Notes: a model not told the origin generated them from the letters alone. A stretch of DNA of 64,000 nt from Taenia hydatigena (GCA_036345935.2 JADWOT020000005.1:19446369-19510368); one strand, 5' to 3'. Positions 11,111-23,042 are shown, numbered from the stretch's first letter. Numbers and translations are program-made.

Positions 11111-13758
11111 ATGGCATCTGCACGTTTGTCTGCCGTGACCAATCTTGCTGTGAGAACTACGCCATCCGCTCCTTGATTTTCACTGGGGAAAGATTTTTCA
11201 TAATGCGTTTGTGGTCATTTGAGTTTTTTTCTTAAGCAACTTAAAATGCGAACCCAATTACGTCAACATCTTCCTACGAGCTCCTTTTGTCGGAAACTAG
11301 GGGTTATAATATGACTAACTCGAGGAGGTTGGTTGGCTTGCATGGCTGCATGAATTTCACGAAAAAAACCTAATTTTTTTAGTCCAAACTCCGTTTTTAT
11401 AAGTTGTCCATCCTACGTAGTTACCTACACGAACTCCTCTTCAAGTGCTCCTTCCGAGGCGTTGGGTTCTCCATGGTCAACTCAACTGACCTCAGTTGAT
11501 GTGTCCACGATTTTGGACTCCTTGCGTGTAGCTTAGAAAGTAAGGTAAATGGGTAGATGAGCAAGAGGTTCCATGCTTGCCAAGGCTGGCATGAAAGGCT
11601 GAGAGATGAGCATGCTGTAAGAGCAATGGTGCTTAAAATGGTTACAATTCGGGAAGCTATTTTCCAAGTCGGAAGGGCTGGGGTACGTGAGTGGTCACAT
11701 CGATTGGAATTGGCTGCAGCTTTTCATTTGTCACGCCTAGCGCAAGCAGTGCGTTGACTAATCCCTCGAAGGCATGCTGTGTGTACATTTGGTCTTCTTT
11801 TTCCCATCAGAGTATGCACAGACGGAGCAAGAGGATTTGGCTGCTTGGACACGATAGAAATAAGTCACGTTGCTTTAAATTAAAAGAATCGGTAATATCT
11901 TTGTGGCGGATTGACTTTCATTTGTATCAAATGAAATGAAGGAATCCCATGACCTGGCAAGTATGCGAAGACGTCACATTAGGAAGTCGGTTAGAGGAAA
12001 ACATCACTTCCTTAAGGAACATTGCATGAGGACGTGTAGAGCAGTATCAGCGGGGATCACCAAACTCCAGGGCAAAAAATAGCTGTCAATCGACAATATA
12101 ACAAGTGTTGCGTGGCGGAAGTCAAAACACCTCTATTTGGGCTTAGGTGGTCACATGATACGCAAATGGAAAAACAATCGGTGAATATCAGTTCGACGCG
12201 CAGATTGATAGTTATTGAATGTTTTCAGTTCTCGATCAAGTACCACCTTTTTGATTACGAATTCTACTTCCTGTGAAAGCTGCAGGTTTTGCCAACCGCG
12301 ACATCAGCTAAATGACACAATGAAGTTAGTGTTTCCATCACTTGGAAGCACTCAGTGTCATTTACGAGATAAAGCCGTTGTTCCGACCTACTTCTAAATA
12401 GGCAAAGGGATCTCCGTCCCTTTTTTCCTGAGTACTCACAACGGATCGGAATTTCTCGTTGCTGTTGTCCCATATAATAACAGTTGTGACACGAATCAAT
12501 CTCGCCACGCATCAGAACCGATCGCAAAGGGGACATTTGACCTCAAAATCTCTGACCCCACTTGACAGTCCTACGGGATCTGGAGTTCCGCCCTGTTTTG
12601 GGAACTGTAATTTGTAGATCATGACGCATGCCTATAGCCGGTCGTAGTAACACCGGTCTACTTGGCTCTCACTTCAGATCCGTCTGGTCGTACCTATCTG
12701 CGTTCTATCTGACTAGCTGAGCAGCGGTGGAGATACCACGCGTTCACATAATTGACACCTTCGCACACGCACAGAGATGTTGGACAGCCCCGAAACGAGC
12801 TTCTCCAAAGGGCTTACGACTAGCTTTGCTTCAACTGCTAATGTCTTTTGCGAAGATTGCAAAACTGAGGTATTTGCTGAAAGTAAATGGCATCCTCAGC
12901 CCCTCTCTTAGGGGTAGTCACTAGCCCGCTCATCCCCAGCAATATGTCCCACTTCCGGCAAGCGGTTTTCCACTCAGCTGTAGGAATCAGAGTAGTTGCC
13001 CTTTAAGATGGGGCTTGCTTTTCGCTGCCAATAACGTAGCTCGTCGGGACATCTCTGAAGGCAAAAGGGGACAATACCCGGCTCAATGTGCATTTTTGAG
13101 CTACAGAGGGGCATGGCACGGCCTGGAGGTCAGATCGGCCAACGGGGTGCAATGGCGGAGTCCCCAAGTGGCCTGTCGTCACAATCTTCACGCCACTAAT
13201 AATGCTTCAGCAGCAACTATGTACACTATCTAGATGAATGAGCATTACGGGATTAGCATGTCTAGGACCTATTACGCACTTTTTTGGATTACACTCTCTA
13301 ATGGCTGCAAAGCGACTAAAAAAATCATGAAAGTGTTCTTGCCCAGCTATCGATGTCCGCCCGAAATGCCTAAACGATAAAGGTATTTCACACAAGCAGC
13401 AAGACGGCAAAAACTCTAGGCAGTATATGGGATTATCAAGCAAAGTGTATCCTTAATGAAAAATAAACAGACGAAGATTTCTCACCTCAACTTCCCAGAT
13501 TCTGTGAGTTAAATCTATAGCTAAACAGAAATAGCTCGTTATCGGTGATTTACTTAGCGCATCAGCAGGTGAAGAACCTAGCTACAAAAAAACGGCATTA
13601 AAGATGCAAAAGGATTCAGCTCTGTTCCTGTACCACGTTTCGTAAAAAGCAATCCATAATAAACGATTCGAACTCGAGTACACACAAGTAAAAGCCGTCC
13701 GAAACAGTCCATCATCAATGCATGAACAGAAGAAAACAAGAGGAACCTCAAATGTGTA
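11111..13758. other. Intergenic region, no gene seen
   Basis: Only short unsupported open frames occur here. The only structure I notice is a possible decayed LTR-like copy at about 13034-13200. Confidence 0.5.
13034..13200 (+). repeat. Possible degenerate copy of the 185-bp LTR-like repeat
   Basis: The order of short blocks follows the good copies: GTAGCTCGTCGGGAC, then CTGAAGGCAAAAG, then ACAGAGGGGCATGGCACGG and GGAGGTCAG. The rest has diverged and the ends are unclear, so this may be chance similarity. Confidence 0.35.
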
Positions 13759-15067
13759 TCAGCTGGCGGCAACCTCACGAACATGTTCGACCAAATCAAG
13801 GAGGTTTTCCCACTCCACAATTTGGTGAGCCTTACGCCAGAGGAAACAAAGGCACTGCGGAGAGCGTCGATCGACTCCTCCACTGTCCCCAGCTATAGCA
13901 CTGGCGATGGTAGGAGCGAGAGCGCGCACCAGTCCTTCACGGAAGGCCACGTCTTCATGCAGTCGATGCACCAGCGCTTTCGCCTCCTCCTCCACCGTCG
14001 ACCATGGGAAATATTGCGCCGTTAGCAGACTCCCTATGCCTCCGCTCCTTTTGCCAACACTGCGCTTCGTCTTTCGCCAAATGGGTGAGGCCAATGGACT
14101 GGTTAAATCAATGGCTGCGGCGGTAGGATTCACCTTCAATTTGTGCAATGCAGCCAATCGATGGACCTTATATAATTAAAGGATCATACGAATTTGAAAG
14201 CACCAAAACACTATAATTTATTCGTGACAATAGTCCTATGGAACATTATAACCTAATTGATAGGCAAACACATCAAGGGTATTATTTTCAGTTTTGAATA
14301 CTGGTACGGTGAATGCGGGTCCCATGAAATTGTTGAAAAGATGGCACAACAGTTCAAAACCACATATTTGTGCATTAACCGCGCCTGAAGTGTTTTGGAT
14401 GGGAATGTGAATGAATTCAGCAAAAAAACCAATGCTTTGAAACAGAAACATAACAATACGAAGGCGGAAACGAATCTATATGCAATAAAGAAATTTACAG
14501 CCTTCTCTACCGACTCAATGCACTCTTGAAGACTCCGTAAGAGGTTCCACAACGAGTCAAAACCATTTTCGATCTCCCAAGCTGCTGCAAGATGAGCCGC
14601 CCTGATTGGATCACCAGCAAGGAGGAGTTTGCAAGCAGCACTACATTGCGGTATCTAAAACCGGACGCAACCATGTAAGCAAATAAAAGTTATCTCCATG
14701 ACAAGATAAGCACACTTTATGCGGTAACTACAAACTACTACATAATTTTGCGACAACACCCTGCTCCTAAAACCCGATCTCACAACTCATAATGCACTTG
14801 AGAGTTACAGTGGCAGACCAAAAAAGTAGATGTATGCAATGTAAATTGAGGCAAAAATATAGCGAACGGCATTACCAGCTTTAGAGACCAGAGCTCATCA
14901 ACTGAGCCACCTGAATTAATGGGAATGGACTCGCGCATGAGATTGTACGCAATAGAGGTAAAAACCTCGTCAGACCTCGTCACAGCATCATCCCACCTTC
15001 TTCGGGTGCACTCGATCAGTTTGAACTGCTTGTTCAACCCTTCTGTGATGATACTTTGGTCTACCAT
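13759..15067 (-). CDS. Unrecognised three-exon gene, 251 aa
   Basis: I do not recognise this protein. Exons on the minus strand are 15067-14876, 14654-14499 and 14166-13759; both introns are phase 0 (221 and 332 nt) with GT-AG ends. The deduced protein is mostly helical by eye: an N-terminal part with CTRRRWDDAVTRSDEVF, a central Ala/Leu-rich segment (LLLAGDPIRAAHLAAAWEI, SLWNLLRSLQECIESVEKA), and a C-terminal part with a basic patch (WRKTKRSVGKRSGG). An in-frame stop lies upstream of the ATG, so it is either a true start or an internal exon whose acceptor I missed. A good donor (TGGC|GTAAGG) inside the last exon leaves room for another 3' end. No signal peptide or membrane segment is seen. 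Confidence 0.5.
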
Positions 15068-15561
15068 TAGGCACGATTTTGCGGATGGCGTTGAGTCAGT
15101 TTAAGTAGGATGTATTCTTTAACATACTAAGACACCAAAATGACCAAACGTGACGCAGTCTTACTCTTCCCCAAAAACCAGTCGACACCAGCGGACAAAC
15201 CACGTCTTATTTAAAATATTGGTTACGATTATAAATAACACAAACGAAGTGTCAAAAGAGTCAGCTAAAATTCGTCCTAATTTTCCCTTTTGCTACGTTG
15301 TTTAAAGTCTCACACTCAAAAGCAAAAACTTTTGTAAATCACGAGCAAAATATAGAAATGAGTTCAAGATAATTTCCTTTGCAAACATTCGTAACATCCT
15401 TAGGTTATTTTAAAAACAAAGTAAAACACAACACTTGAGTGAGCCTTATATGCTCTGCGCACAGAGATTATTAATACAAGCACGTGTACCAGTGGCCGGC
15501 CAAACCAGAGAAGGCACAAAAGTCAAATGACTGGTTCTTAGCTAAAAGTAAAAGCTGTGGC
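15068..15561. other. Intergenic, nothing seen
   Basis: AT-rich non-coding sequence between the upstream end of the unknown minus-strand gene and the first LTR-like repeat. Confidence 0.4.
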
Positions 15562-15743
15562 TGTAGCGTTCCGAGGCTCCCTCGAAGGCAAAAGAAGGCA
15601 GAATGCTAGGATAAAATATATATTTAAAGGACAGAGGGAAATAGACTGCTGGCATGGCCCGGAGGCCAGCCCACGCAGCTAGGGCAGCACGACCACCACT
15701 GTCCTTGACCAAAACCGGTAGTTCCAACAAACAGTGTACTACA
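15562..15743 (+). mobile_element. Solo LTR-like repeat, copy 1
   Basis: This is a 182-bp copy that starts TGTAGCGTTCCGAGG and ends GTGTACTACA, so it has the TG...CA ends of LTRs. Shared inner blocks are CGAAGGCAAAAGAAGGC, ACAGAGGGAAAT, GCTGGCATGGC, CCCACGCAGCTAGGGCA and ACCGGTAGTTC. It abuts copy 2 directly in the same orientation, with no internal sequence between them. Confidence 0.75.
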
Positions 15744-15928
15744 TTGGCATCCCAAGGCTTTTTCGAAGGCAGAAGAGAGCAGAATACTAGGGTAGAATAT
15801 ACACATTCAGCAGGCAGAGGGAAATGAGCTGCTAACACGGCTCGAAGGTTGGCCCACGCAGCCAGGACAATATGGCCATCCCGGTGACCCTAACCAATAC
15901 CGGTACTTCAAATAAACAAAGTATTACA
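15744..15928 (+). mobile_element. Solo LTR-like repeat, copy 2 (tandem with copy 1)
   Basis: This diverged copy starts TTGGCATCCCAAGGC, where better copies have TGTAGCGTCCCGAGGC, and ends AAGTATTACA. It has the same inner blocks as copy 1, including CCCACGCAGCCAGGACAATA and a GGTGACC block. Confidence 0.7.
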
Positions 15929-16157
15929 GAAGTCATAGAGACAGCAATTGTATTGCGAATGCTACGCAAACTACTTATGGGCCACAAATATCTGCCCAAT
16001 ACATATGTAATATTCGTATATAGATGCTTCTGAAAGTCACTACGCTGCTCCGCAGCCAGGTTTAAACTGTCGTCCCTCCTCTGGCCCATAAAGCACAATT
16101 AAAGAGCATAAGTAGTACAATGCATGCCTTAAGCGCATAATAAAGGTTTTTGAAAAG

Positions 16158-16352
16158 CTAACTGTAGCGTCCCGAGGATCCCTTAAGGCAAAAGAAGGCA
16201 AAGTGGCGGGGTAGAATACATATATTCACCGGACAGAGGGGAAAAGGCTGCTGGCATGGCTCAGAGGCCAGCCCACGCAGCTAGGGCAATATGGCCACCT
16301 CTGTGCCCTTGACAGAAAACGGCAGTTCTAACAACCTAAGTATTACACTAAC
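16158..16352 (+). mobile_element. Solo LTR-like repeat, copy 3, with 5-bp target duplication
   Basis: The element itself is 16163-16347 (185 bp), starting TGTAGCGTCCCGAGG and ending AAGTATTACA. It is flanked by a perfect direct repeat CTAAC at 16158-16162 and 16348-16352. TG...CA ends with a 5-bp target duplication are the signature of an LTR insertion, here a solo LTR. No coding capacity. Confidence 0.82.
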
Positions 16353-17034
16353 CTACACGTTTTTTTGACTATCTGTTGTCCGTATAATTCTCGGCTTCAA
16401 TCACGACAACTTAATTAGCCACATTGCCTTCTATCTGTGGATTGGTTTCAGAGCTACGCAAGCAGTCTAAATTCCCTCTGTTACTAGGAACATATTCATA
16501 AATTCATATATTTATATACTCTGTTTTCTTATCTTCAAGGGAGTGCCAGACCACTGCGCCACTAATTAACGTTCACAAGATTGTTAAATTTGTCATTAGG
16601 TATAATTGTACAGATCTTAGTTTCCAAGGTTTTGCAACTACTAATTTACCTGCTTTTGCATTTTTGATAGCAATGTATTTATTATTTGCTTAGCTTTATC
16701 TTACATTTGCCTACGGTTAAAGAGCAGGTTTTGAACTACCTTGACTGCAGTTCGCCCTGTTACAATTAGTGCTCTCCTGTTGGTAATGTGTGCACTTCTG
16801 TGTTGCGTGTTAGTTAGGGCTCATATGGTTCTTAATTAACTTCAAATCATGCTAGGTGTCTTTCGTTTGCTCATTTAAATCTTCAAAAAGGTCTGCCAGC
16901 TTCTGCACAACTTGATTGACGACGCACGATGTATGTGCCGCTAGGGTTTTTTTTCTTCAAATCAATTTGGATGGAAGCCGCTCTTACCGACGACCTATCG
17001 TTCTTTTTTTTCACTAAGACTGCTCGAATCGATC
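16353..17034 (+). promoter_or_regulatory. Upstream region of ZNHIT3-like gene
   Basis: No exon is seen. At its end a strong pyrimidine tract and acceptor (TTCTTTTTTTTCACTAAG, ending at 17018) lie 16 nt before the ATG at 17035, again suggesting a trans-splice site or a 5' UTR intron. Confidence 0.5.
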
Positions 17035-17571
17035 ATGAGCAACCTCGCAGAAAACAAATGCTGTAACGTCTGCAAGTCCGCTCCATGGAAGTACAAGTGC
17101 TCTTCCTGTCTCCTAAAACAGTAATAGTTCTTTCCTTAATTCTCGTCTTAGCTGCTCTCTCAATTGCTACAATGAGCACAAAAGTGCCTGCTTACAACTG
17201 CACAAGAACACATCGGAAGAGCACCCCAGACCGGAAAGTAAATCGATCTCTGCCTAGCCACTCCCATTCAGTACAGCTTGTACCCCTTGACCTGGGTGAC
17301 GACTGCTCTGACTACATCCCCACCCGACTTCTTGAAAAACTTCGTAGGTTAATTAGTCGTCTATTTTACCTATAACTAACACCTCTAACTAGGGACATCT
17401 GAACGTTTAAAGGAGCTTCTCTCAAATCGGCATCTGCGGGACTACCTGGTTTACCTCGACAACTCTCGCCATCCTGCGAAAGCTATTGAAAAAGCCATGA
17501 AAGAACCCCTCTTTGTGGAATTCGCTGATGAGTGCCTGCGCCTCATTGACCGAGAAGAGGCACGAGAATAG
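17035..17571 (+). CDS. ZNHIT3: ZNHIT3-like HIT zinc finger protein, 4 exons, 140 aa
   Basis: Exons are 17035-17120, 17152-17237, 17272-17343 and 17393-17571; introns are 31, 34 and 49 nt, all very short. The N-terminal HIT zinc finger reads CCNVCKSAPWKYKCSSC joined to HCSLNCYNEHKSAC, with all paired Cys and the His present. The C-terminal half ends with KAMKEPLFVEFADECL, which closely matches the end of ZNHIT3. Family members bind NUFIP1 and help assemble box C/D snoRNPs in the nucleus. Length is near the human protein (155 aa). It converges with the KCMF1-like gene, whose stop codon is 242 bp away. Confidence 0.87.
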
Positions 17572-17813
17572 AATCATAAATCGCCATATTCTTGTTGCTT
17601 TGGGAGCCTTCGTAGGGGAAGAGATGATCCTATTAAGAATAGCAGAGACGCTAGTAAGCACCATACCACAAGGTGCAATGACGAATGCATGGAAGGTTGG
17701 TGGAAAGATGGGTTAGTAGTGTTTGTGAGGGTGAGGCAAAGGAGGGTAAAGAGTGGAAAAGAGGTAGTCTTCCTGAGAAAGACAACGCATCGGTAGTTTG
17801 GTTTGGTTGGTTT

Positions 17814-20186
17814 TCACTCCTTTTCACTCTCACTCGGTGCCAATGAAAGACCGGCGATATGTAGACTGTCCCAAATCAACTCATGCACGAATGAAAGCCA
17901 GACAGGGTCACACTTCTTCTTCGCTGCTTCAAATATCCTAGAGGAGGCAAAATCGGAAATCAGCGTACTTGAGCAATAATCTGCCCGTGAATAAGTAGCG
18001 CATCTGAACGGAACTGTCGTCAGCAACAAAAGCATTAAAAGTCATTTGGTTGCAACCAAATAGGATAGAAAGCTGGTGATAAGCTCAATACAGAGACCGG
18101 TGGGTCTCCTTATGCTTGCGAGCAGATGGAACATTCTGACGAACGCAAGAAAGTTGGGTTTATAGCTCACCGGATGGATTTTCGCTTTATATATTCACTT
18201 ATAAGACAAAGAAGTCAGTATGGTACATTGAATCGTGCATATGATGGCTGAATTGCGGCGGTAGATGTGACGGCAACACAAGCAGCTGACAACAAGGCAA
18301 TCCAAAATCATCGTAGCAGCAAACTTTCGAAAAGGATAACTAAATCCGAACCCCTAGATCACAAGGATTTGCAGTCAATGATTATAAATCCAACCAAAAA
18401 TAAAACGTGCTCATCGCGCTCGAGAGCTAGTTCTACTCAGCTTTAAGCTTACCGAGGATCTAGTATTGCAGCAGTACCACTGTAAGAGACAAGAGAAGAA
18501 ATCGCTTCAGCAGGCGCGACAACACCAATTCCCTGGGTCTCCCCAACTGCAGTGCCCCCAGCACCTGTCGCCGATGAAGTTGCAGACTCCCGCGGCTCAG
18601 AGTTTCCATTATTCTCGTCACCTTCATTATTGCTACTGTTGATGTTTCTGGTGGGTGAAGTCAATTGTATGGCAGATTCTGAGGCCTCATCACCTGCCTC
18701 CCGTCGGCTGCTATCGGCCTGCCTCTCAATCACCTGCTAACCAATACATCGAAATCGAGCCTTCAAACTCAAGCCACCGACCTCCTTCCAAAAGTTGCGA
18801 CAAACAGTAAGAAGCATTATTTTGAACATGAGGGATATACTCACTAAGTTTAGCTTCGAGCTTTTAATAAATGCGCTACAAAACCGATTTTACCAATATT
18901 TTGAAATGACAATATCTCCTTTCAAAAATACCCACCTTTGAGCTAGCAACCACCTCAGAGTGTGAAACTTGACCTGAAGTAGATGAAGGGGGATTATGCT
19001 GCGGGCGGAATTGCAAACTTCGGCCCGTATGATCCGTGGAGGAGGCTGAAAAAAGGCCGAACAACTCTTGTTCATCGGTGCTTAACAAAGATATGCCATG
19101 ACTCCTCTGAGCAGACGCCTTTCGTTTGGCTTTCGTGGGTTCATAGAAGTCTGTAAGGAAGAAAATTGAGCATAAGTGGAGCTCCCTCCGTATTGCGGAG
19201 CCACATTTCCACAGGCACTCACAATTGGGATCCCTCGTCAAAAAGGCTTCAATGGCGCAAGAAGGCGAAAAATCGGGGGTGACGGTGGCGGGCGTACCAC
19301 TCGTGAGTGCTATGACGTTGTGAACATCGATAAGGTGGAGGTAGAAGGAGTTATGAACCCTGTTGGGATTGCCACCCCTTCCGCCGGCAGAATTACCGAG
19401 GGGAGGGTAGATGCAAATGGGACAGAGAACACCCATACGAGAATTGCTGTGTTTAGCAAGAACATGAGCTCCCAAGTCGACAGCCTTGAATCCCGGAGCC
19501 CCACAGATAGGACAGATGTAACTTCTCGCCATTTCGTTAGACTTCTTTAAACACAAAGAAACTCATGCAAAACAAGAGGTTTAAATCAAATTGCACAAAA
19601 GATAATGACTAAAACTAACGGCATTCGGGAAGAAAATTTTGCGATCTGACTCGAGGATGAGGCATTGCATTGGGTGATTCTTCCGGTGCGAGAGGGCTTC
19701 TGCACGCCGATCATAGCATGGACCGCAGAGATCAAAGTCAACACAACGGAGACATTTGTACCGACGGAGTCGAAAAGCATTCTCCTCACAAGCGTCACAT
19801 TTAACTCCTGCAACAGAAGCGTATTTAAATAGGGAACTGTCCACAAATGAAACATGAACATTACAAAGCAATTAAAAAGACTAGACTCCAGCAAACTGAG
19901 GATGAGAGCCTATTTCGCTAAAATGACAAATTAGTGGAGAGGGAATACCTGATTTTAAGGGGGTGTGTCCATTATCTACATGAAAGAATTAATTCATTAC
20001 TTAAATATCGCCCACATAAGTAGGAGTAAAATTATTTAACACCAAATACTGGTCGGGCTCATAGCAAATAGTACAGAGTGAGTGGCTTAAGAGCAATACT
20101 CGACCCAGGTAGGAGGAAAGCGGGGGAGTAATTTCTAATGCTAGCGACTTAATGGCAGAAAAGACACCTGGGAACAGGGATTCCAT
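17814..20186 (-). CDS. KCMF1: KCMF1-like ZZ-type and Di19-type zinc finger E3 ligase, 6 exons, 404 aa
   Basis: Exons on the minus strand are 20186-20168, 19807-19620, 19544-19223, 19150-18936, 18733-18453 and 18003-17814; all phases agree. The 19-nt first exon gives MESLFP, the right length before the ZZ domain (GVKCDACEENAFRLRRYKC, CVDFDLCGPCYDR, ending HRKNHPMQC). Exon 3 carries the Di19-type finger: C80-x2-C83-x12-H96-x4-H101 in YICPICG, then a second CPIC finger with HLIDVH. The middle is Ser-rich. The last exon (DPVWLSFVHELIWDSL) matches the conserved C-terminal block DRSLFVQELLLSTL of KCMF1. Human KCMF1 is an E3 that works with UBR4 and RAD6-type E2s in protein degradation. The first exon is the weakest part; an acceptor (TTTTGTAG) lies 8 nt before its ATG. 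Confidence 0.82.
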
Positions 20187-22079
20187 TCTTTGACCTACAA
20201 AAGAGACGTCGCAAATTCAAACGACCACGAAAAGGGAAAGTAGAGAAGGTACTACAAATGACGCAATAATTGTTCAAGAAGTATGGAAGCGGAATGTTTA
20301 ATGGCAGGATAGATGGCTCCACATTGATTTTGGCACTTTTCGTTTAATGGGAGAATTTAGGGGAACTCAAACTAATATAAATTCAAAAATCATTAGTGGT
20401 GCAGAATGCAAGCGGAGTTATGCAATAAATGAGCATTTAGCGAGTATGAAAGTCAAGTAGTACAAAACACAGGTAGTAACTCAGGAAAAAGATGGAATGG
20501 TGACAATTTACGAAGCTGGCGAATGATAGCCAGAATCGATACCTTCCATTATGTGTGGAGGACCTGCAGCTGTTAACGAGAGGATTACAGGATTTAAGAC
20601 TGCAAGATAATGGATGTAAAAAGGACGAAGAAACATTAAAGTAAGGGATACCAAAAACAGCACGAGAACATAGTCCACAAGCCTAACGAATGAATAGCAG
20701 AAAAGAAACCTGCTAGCCAAATAACGTCTTCATCTATGTAAGACAAGAAGAATCTAAGAAATTTCACAAAAATGAAAAGAAATTCGACAACCATCAATGA
20801 GAAAAAGGAATAGCAGAAATACCTTCGAAGCCGAGTGAGGAATAATCAAATCCAAATGGAACTACTAAATTAAAGTTTCACACATGAAGAGAAACTCACA
20901 AAACTGAACTATAAATGGGATTAATAACTGATGGTGGCAGGGTGGGGATACCCCGAATCAGAGGTACAGACTTTGCAAATGGATAAAAAGTCATGAACCC
21001 AAGTGATTCTATTAAAAAAGAAGCTAGAAGTGAATTAAGCTACTAAACAGAATTAGAATTGGTGAGTTAATATGCTAAAGTTTTCAAGGGCCCCGAGTTA
21101 AAAAAGGCTAATAGATATGAGTGGATGTAACTCCAAGCTAAATTAAAGATGTTCTATGTTTTCTGAGCCTACAGAGAGTTTAAATCTACGAGCAAGCACT
21201 GTGAAATAAGCGGTTAAACACGAGAACGGACCTAGGCAAAAAAAGCATGATTTACAAAGTAAACAACTAAAGGGATGAAAGGGTACCCATAGCTTGAAAT
21301 AAAAGCTTATTGGTTGCAAAAAAGACTTCGTGATGCTCAGAATATTTGCACAAAGTAACCACCTTTGCCAAAGCGGGTAAGCTTAATCGTACCGGGACAT
21401 TTAGGGTAAAACAAGCCTATCGCCATGATATCAAAATATTCTGCACATTTCTAGACAATTTGGGCAAGTGTTGCTGAGAAGTTAACATGAGAAAATCATC
21501 ACCTCACCGATTGTCCAAGTATAGACATATCCTAGATGCACACAACCGCCCAAATAGAGAATAGTAAAACAACACAGAAGACCGGTAGGGTTAATGTAAA
21601 ACAATGAAGAAAAATTAGCCTAAAACTGTAAGGAATGAGACACACCTGCGTGCCTAGATGTCATCTGCAAACAGCAAAATAATGTCCAACCGCCGACGGA
21701 TGCAGTCTGCTCAAACAATTAGGCATAAAAGTGCATTGGCTTCTTACTCGTCATTCTACAACTTTTTAAAATTAGAATACATTTATGTTATAAAAATGTT
21801 ATGCGATTACATTGCGAATCAGTTTGCCTTAAAGGAATACTTAAAATAATCATCAATAAGTGGTGGCCTACCACTACCAAGTAATAATTATTTTTCACCG
21901 TGTCAAAACAAGATCCGCTTAGTTTTCTCAGTCATGCTATTTCGCTCAAGTTAACTATTCTTCTTTGCTACCAATGTCACGCTAAATTTATCGACCCGAG
22001 GCTCTCAAAATGACGAAAGAAGACAATGCTTGGGCAGAATGTGTATTCTCAGAACAGAAGGGAATTTGAACTAATGGGA
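20187..22079. other. Gene-poor AT-rich stretch
   Basis: No exon, RNA gene or clear repeat could be supported over about 1.9 kb upstream of the KCMF1-like gene. Confidence 0.45.
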
Positions 22080-22257
22080 TGGCTATCCGAGACTCCCTCG
22101 AAGGCAAGAGAAGGCAGAATGCTATATATACATATTTAACGGACAGAAGGAAATAAGCTGCTGGCATGGCCAGGAGAGCAGCCTACGCAGCTAGGACAAT
22201 ATGGCCACCTCTGTCACCCTGACCAAAACCGGTAGTTCAAAAAAACAAAGTACTACA
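22080..22257 (+). mobile_element. Solo LTR-like repeat, copy 4 (left arm of an inverted pair)
   Basis: This 178-bp copy starts TGGCTATCCGAGACTCCC, a decayed start, and ends AAAGTACTACA. Inner blocks match the other copies (CGAAGGCAAGAGAAGGC, GCTGCTGGCATGGCC, ACCGGTAGTTC). It is followed at once by copy 5 in opposite orientation. Confidence 0.75.
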
Positions 22258-22432
22258 GTTTGAACTACCGGTGTCGGTCAGGGTCACAGAGGTGGCCATA
22301 TTGCCCTAGCTGCGTGGGCAGATCTTCGGGACGTGTCAGCAGCTCTGTTCCTTCTGCCTGTAGAATATATATATATGTTCTACAATAGTGTTCTGCCTTC
22401 TTTTGCCTTCAAGAAAGCCTCGGGACGCTACA
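22258..22432 (-). mobile_element. Solo LTR-like repeat, copy 5 (right arm of an inverted pair)
   Basis: Read on the minus strand this copy starts TGTAGCGTCCCGAGGC and ends in ACCGGTAGTTCAAAC, lacking the last dozen or so bases. Together with copy 4 it forms a palindrome of about 350 bp. Confidence 0.75.
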
Positions 22433-22749
22433 TCAAGAGCTTAAAAGATAAAACTTAGTCTCGTAGGGGTAGAGATCCGCGCCTGTTCACGCTGTCGGAA
22501 TCTTCATGTAATTATGGTGGAAGCCCTCTAACGAAAATTTTCTTCGTGGTCAACGATTATTGTCACTTTACCTGTTAATAGCTGCCTTATTGAACGCGAA
22601 ACCAAAGTAGTTGTCGGAGGCAGACGTCATTTTTGGTCCTTCTATTGTGAATCGTCATCATTTCTCCCACTCATAGTCCATGCACTTCTTTCATCCCTCT
22701 GAGGTTTATTATTCTACAGTAGAAATCAGGATATAAAACTTTTGAGATC

Positions 22750-22929
22750 GAATCGGCTAATTAAGACTTCTCTAAAGGCAGAAGAAGGCATCATACATGG
22801 ACAGAGAACATAATTTCGGCGAACGGAAGGGAATTTGGGCTGCTCGCATGACCCACGCAATGAAGGCAATATGGTCACCCAAGTTTCTGTAACCGAAACC
22901 GAAGGCCAAACAACCAACAAAGTATAGCA
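22750..22929 (+). mobile_element. Solo LTR-like repeat, copy 6, diverged
   Basis: Blocks such as AAAGGCAGAAGAAGGCA, GGGCTGCTCGCATG and AAGGCAATATGGTCACC follow the family order, and the end AACAAAGTATAGCA resembles AACAAAGTATTACA. The start is too decayed to place exactly. Confidence 0.6.
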
Positions 22930-23042
22930 TACATGTTTACTCCACTTCACATTATGCGATTACCACCATGCAGTGGTGATGAAGATAATTAAGTCAATAT
23001 TGTGTCTTCCTAAGTAGGCTGCAAGCTTGGATTCTCGGAATG

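Noticed and set aside
15542..16098. Several overlapping minus-strand open frames with repeated Leu-Pro-Ser motifs
   Set aside because: They are translations of the LTR-like repeats; the same peptides recur at 23027-23354 because the DNA is repeated.
16163..16347. Copies 2 and 3 as the two LTRs of one element with a 234-bp interior
   Set aside because: Copy 3 has its own perfect 5-bp target duplication, and no primer binding site or polypurine tract is seen between them.
17085..17375. 96-codon frame with a hydrophobic start over the ZNHIT3-like gene
   Set aside because: It reads through introns in another frame; only its VPLDLGDDCSDYIPTRLL part is a true exon frame.
18449..18452. Stop codon after DPR as the end of the KCMF1-like protein
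   Set aside because: The TAA overlaps a strong donor (CG|GTAAGC), and the exon at 18003-17814 continues in phase with the conserved C-terminal block.
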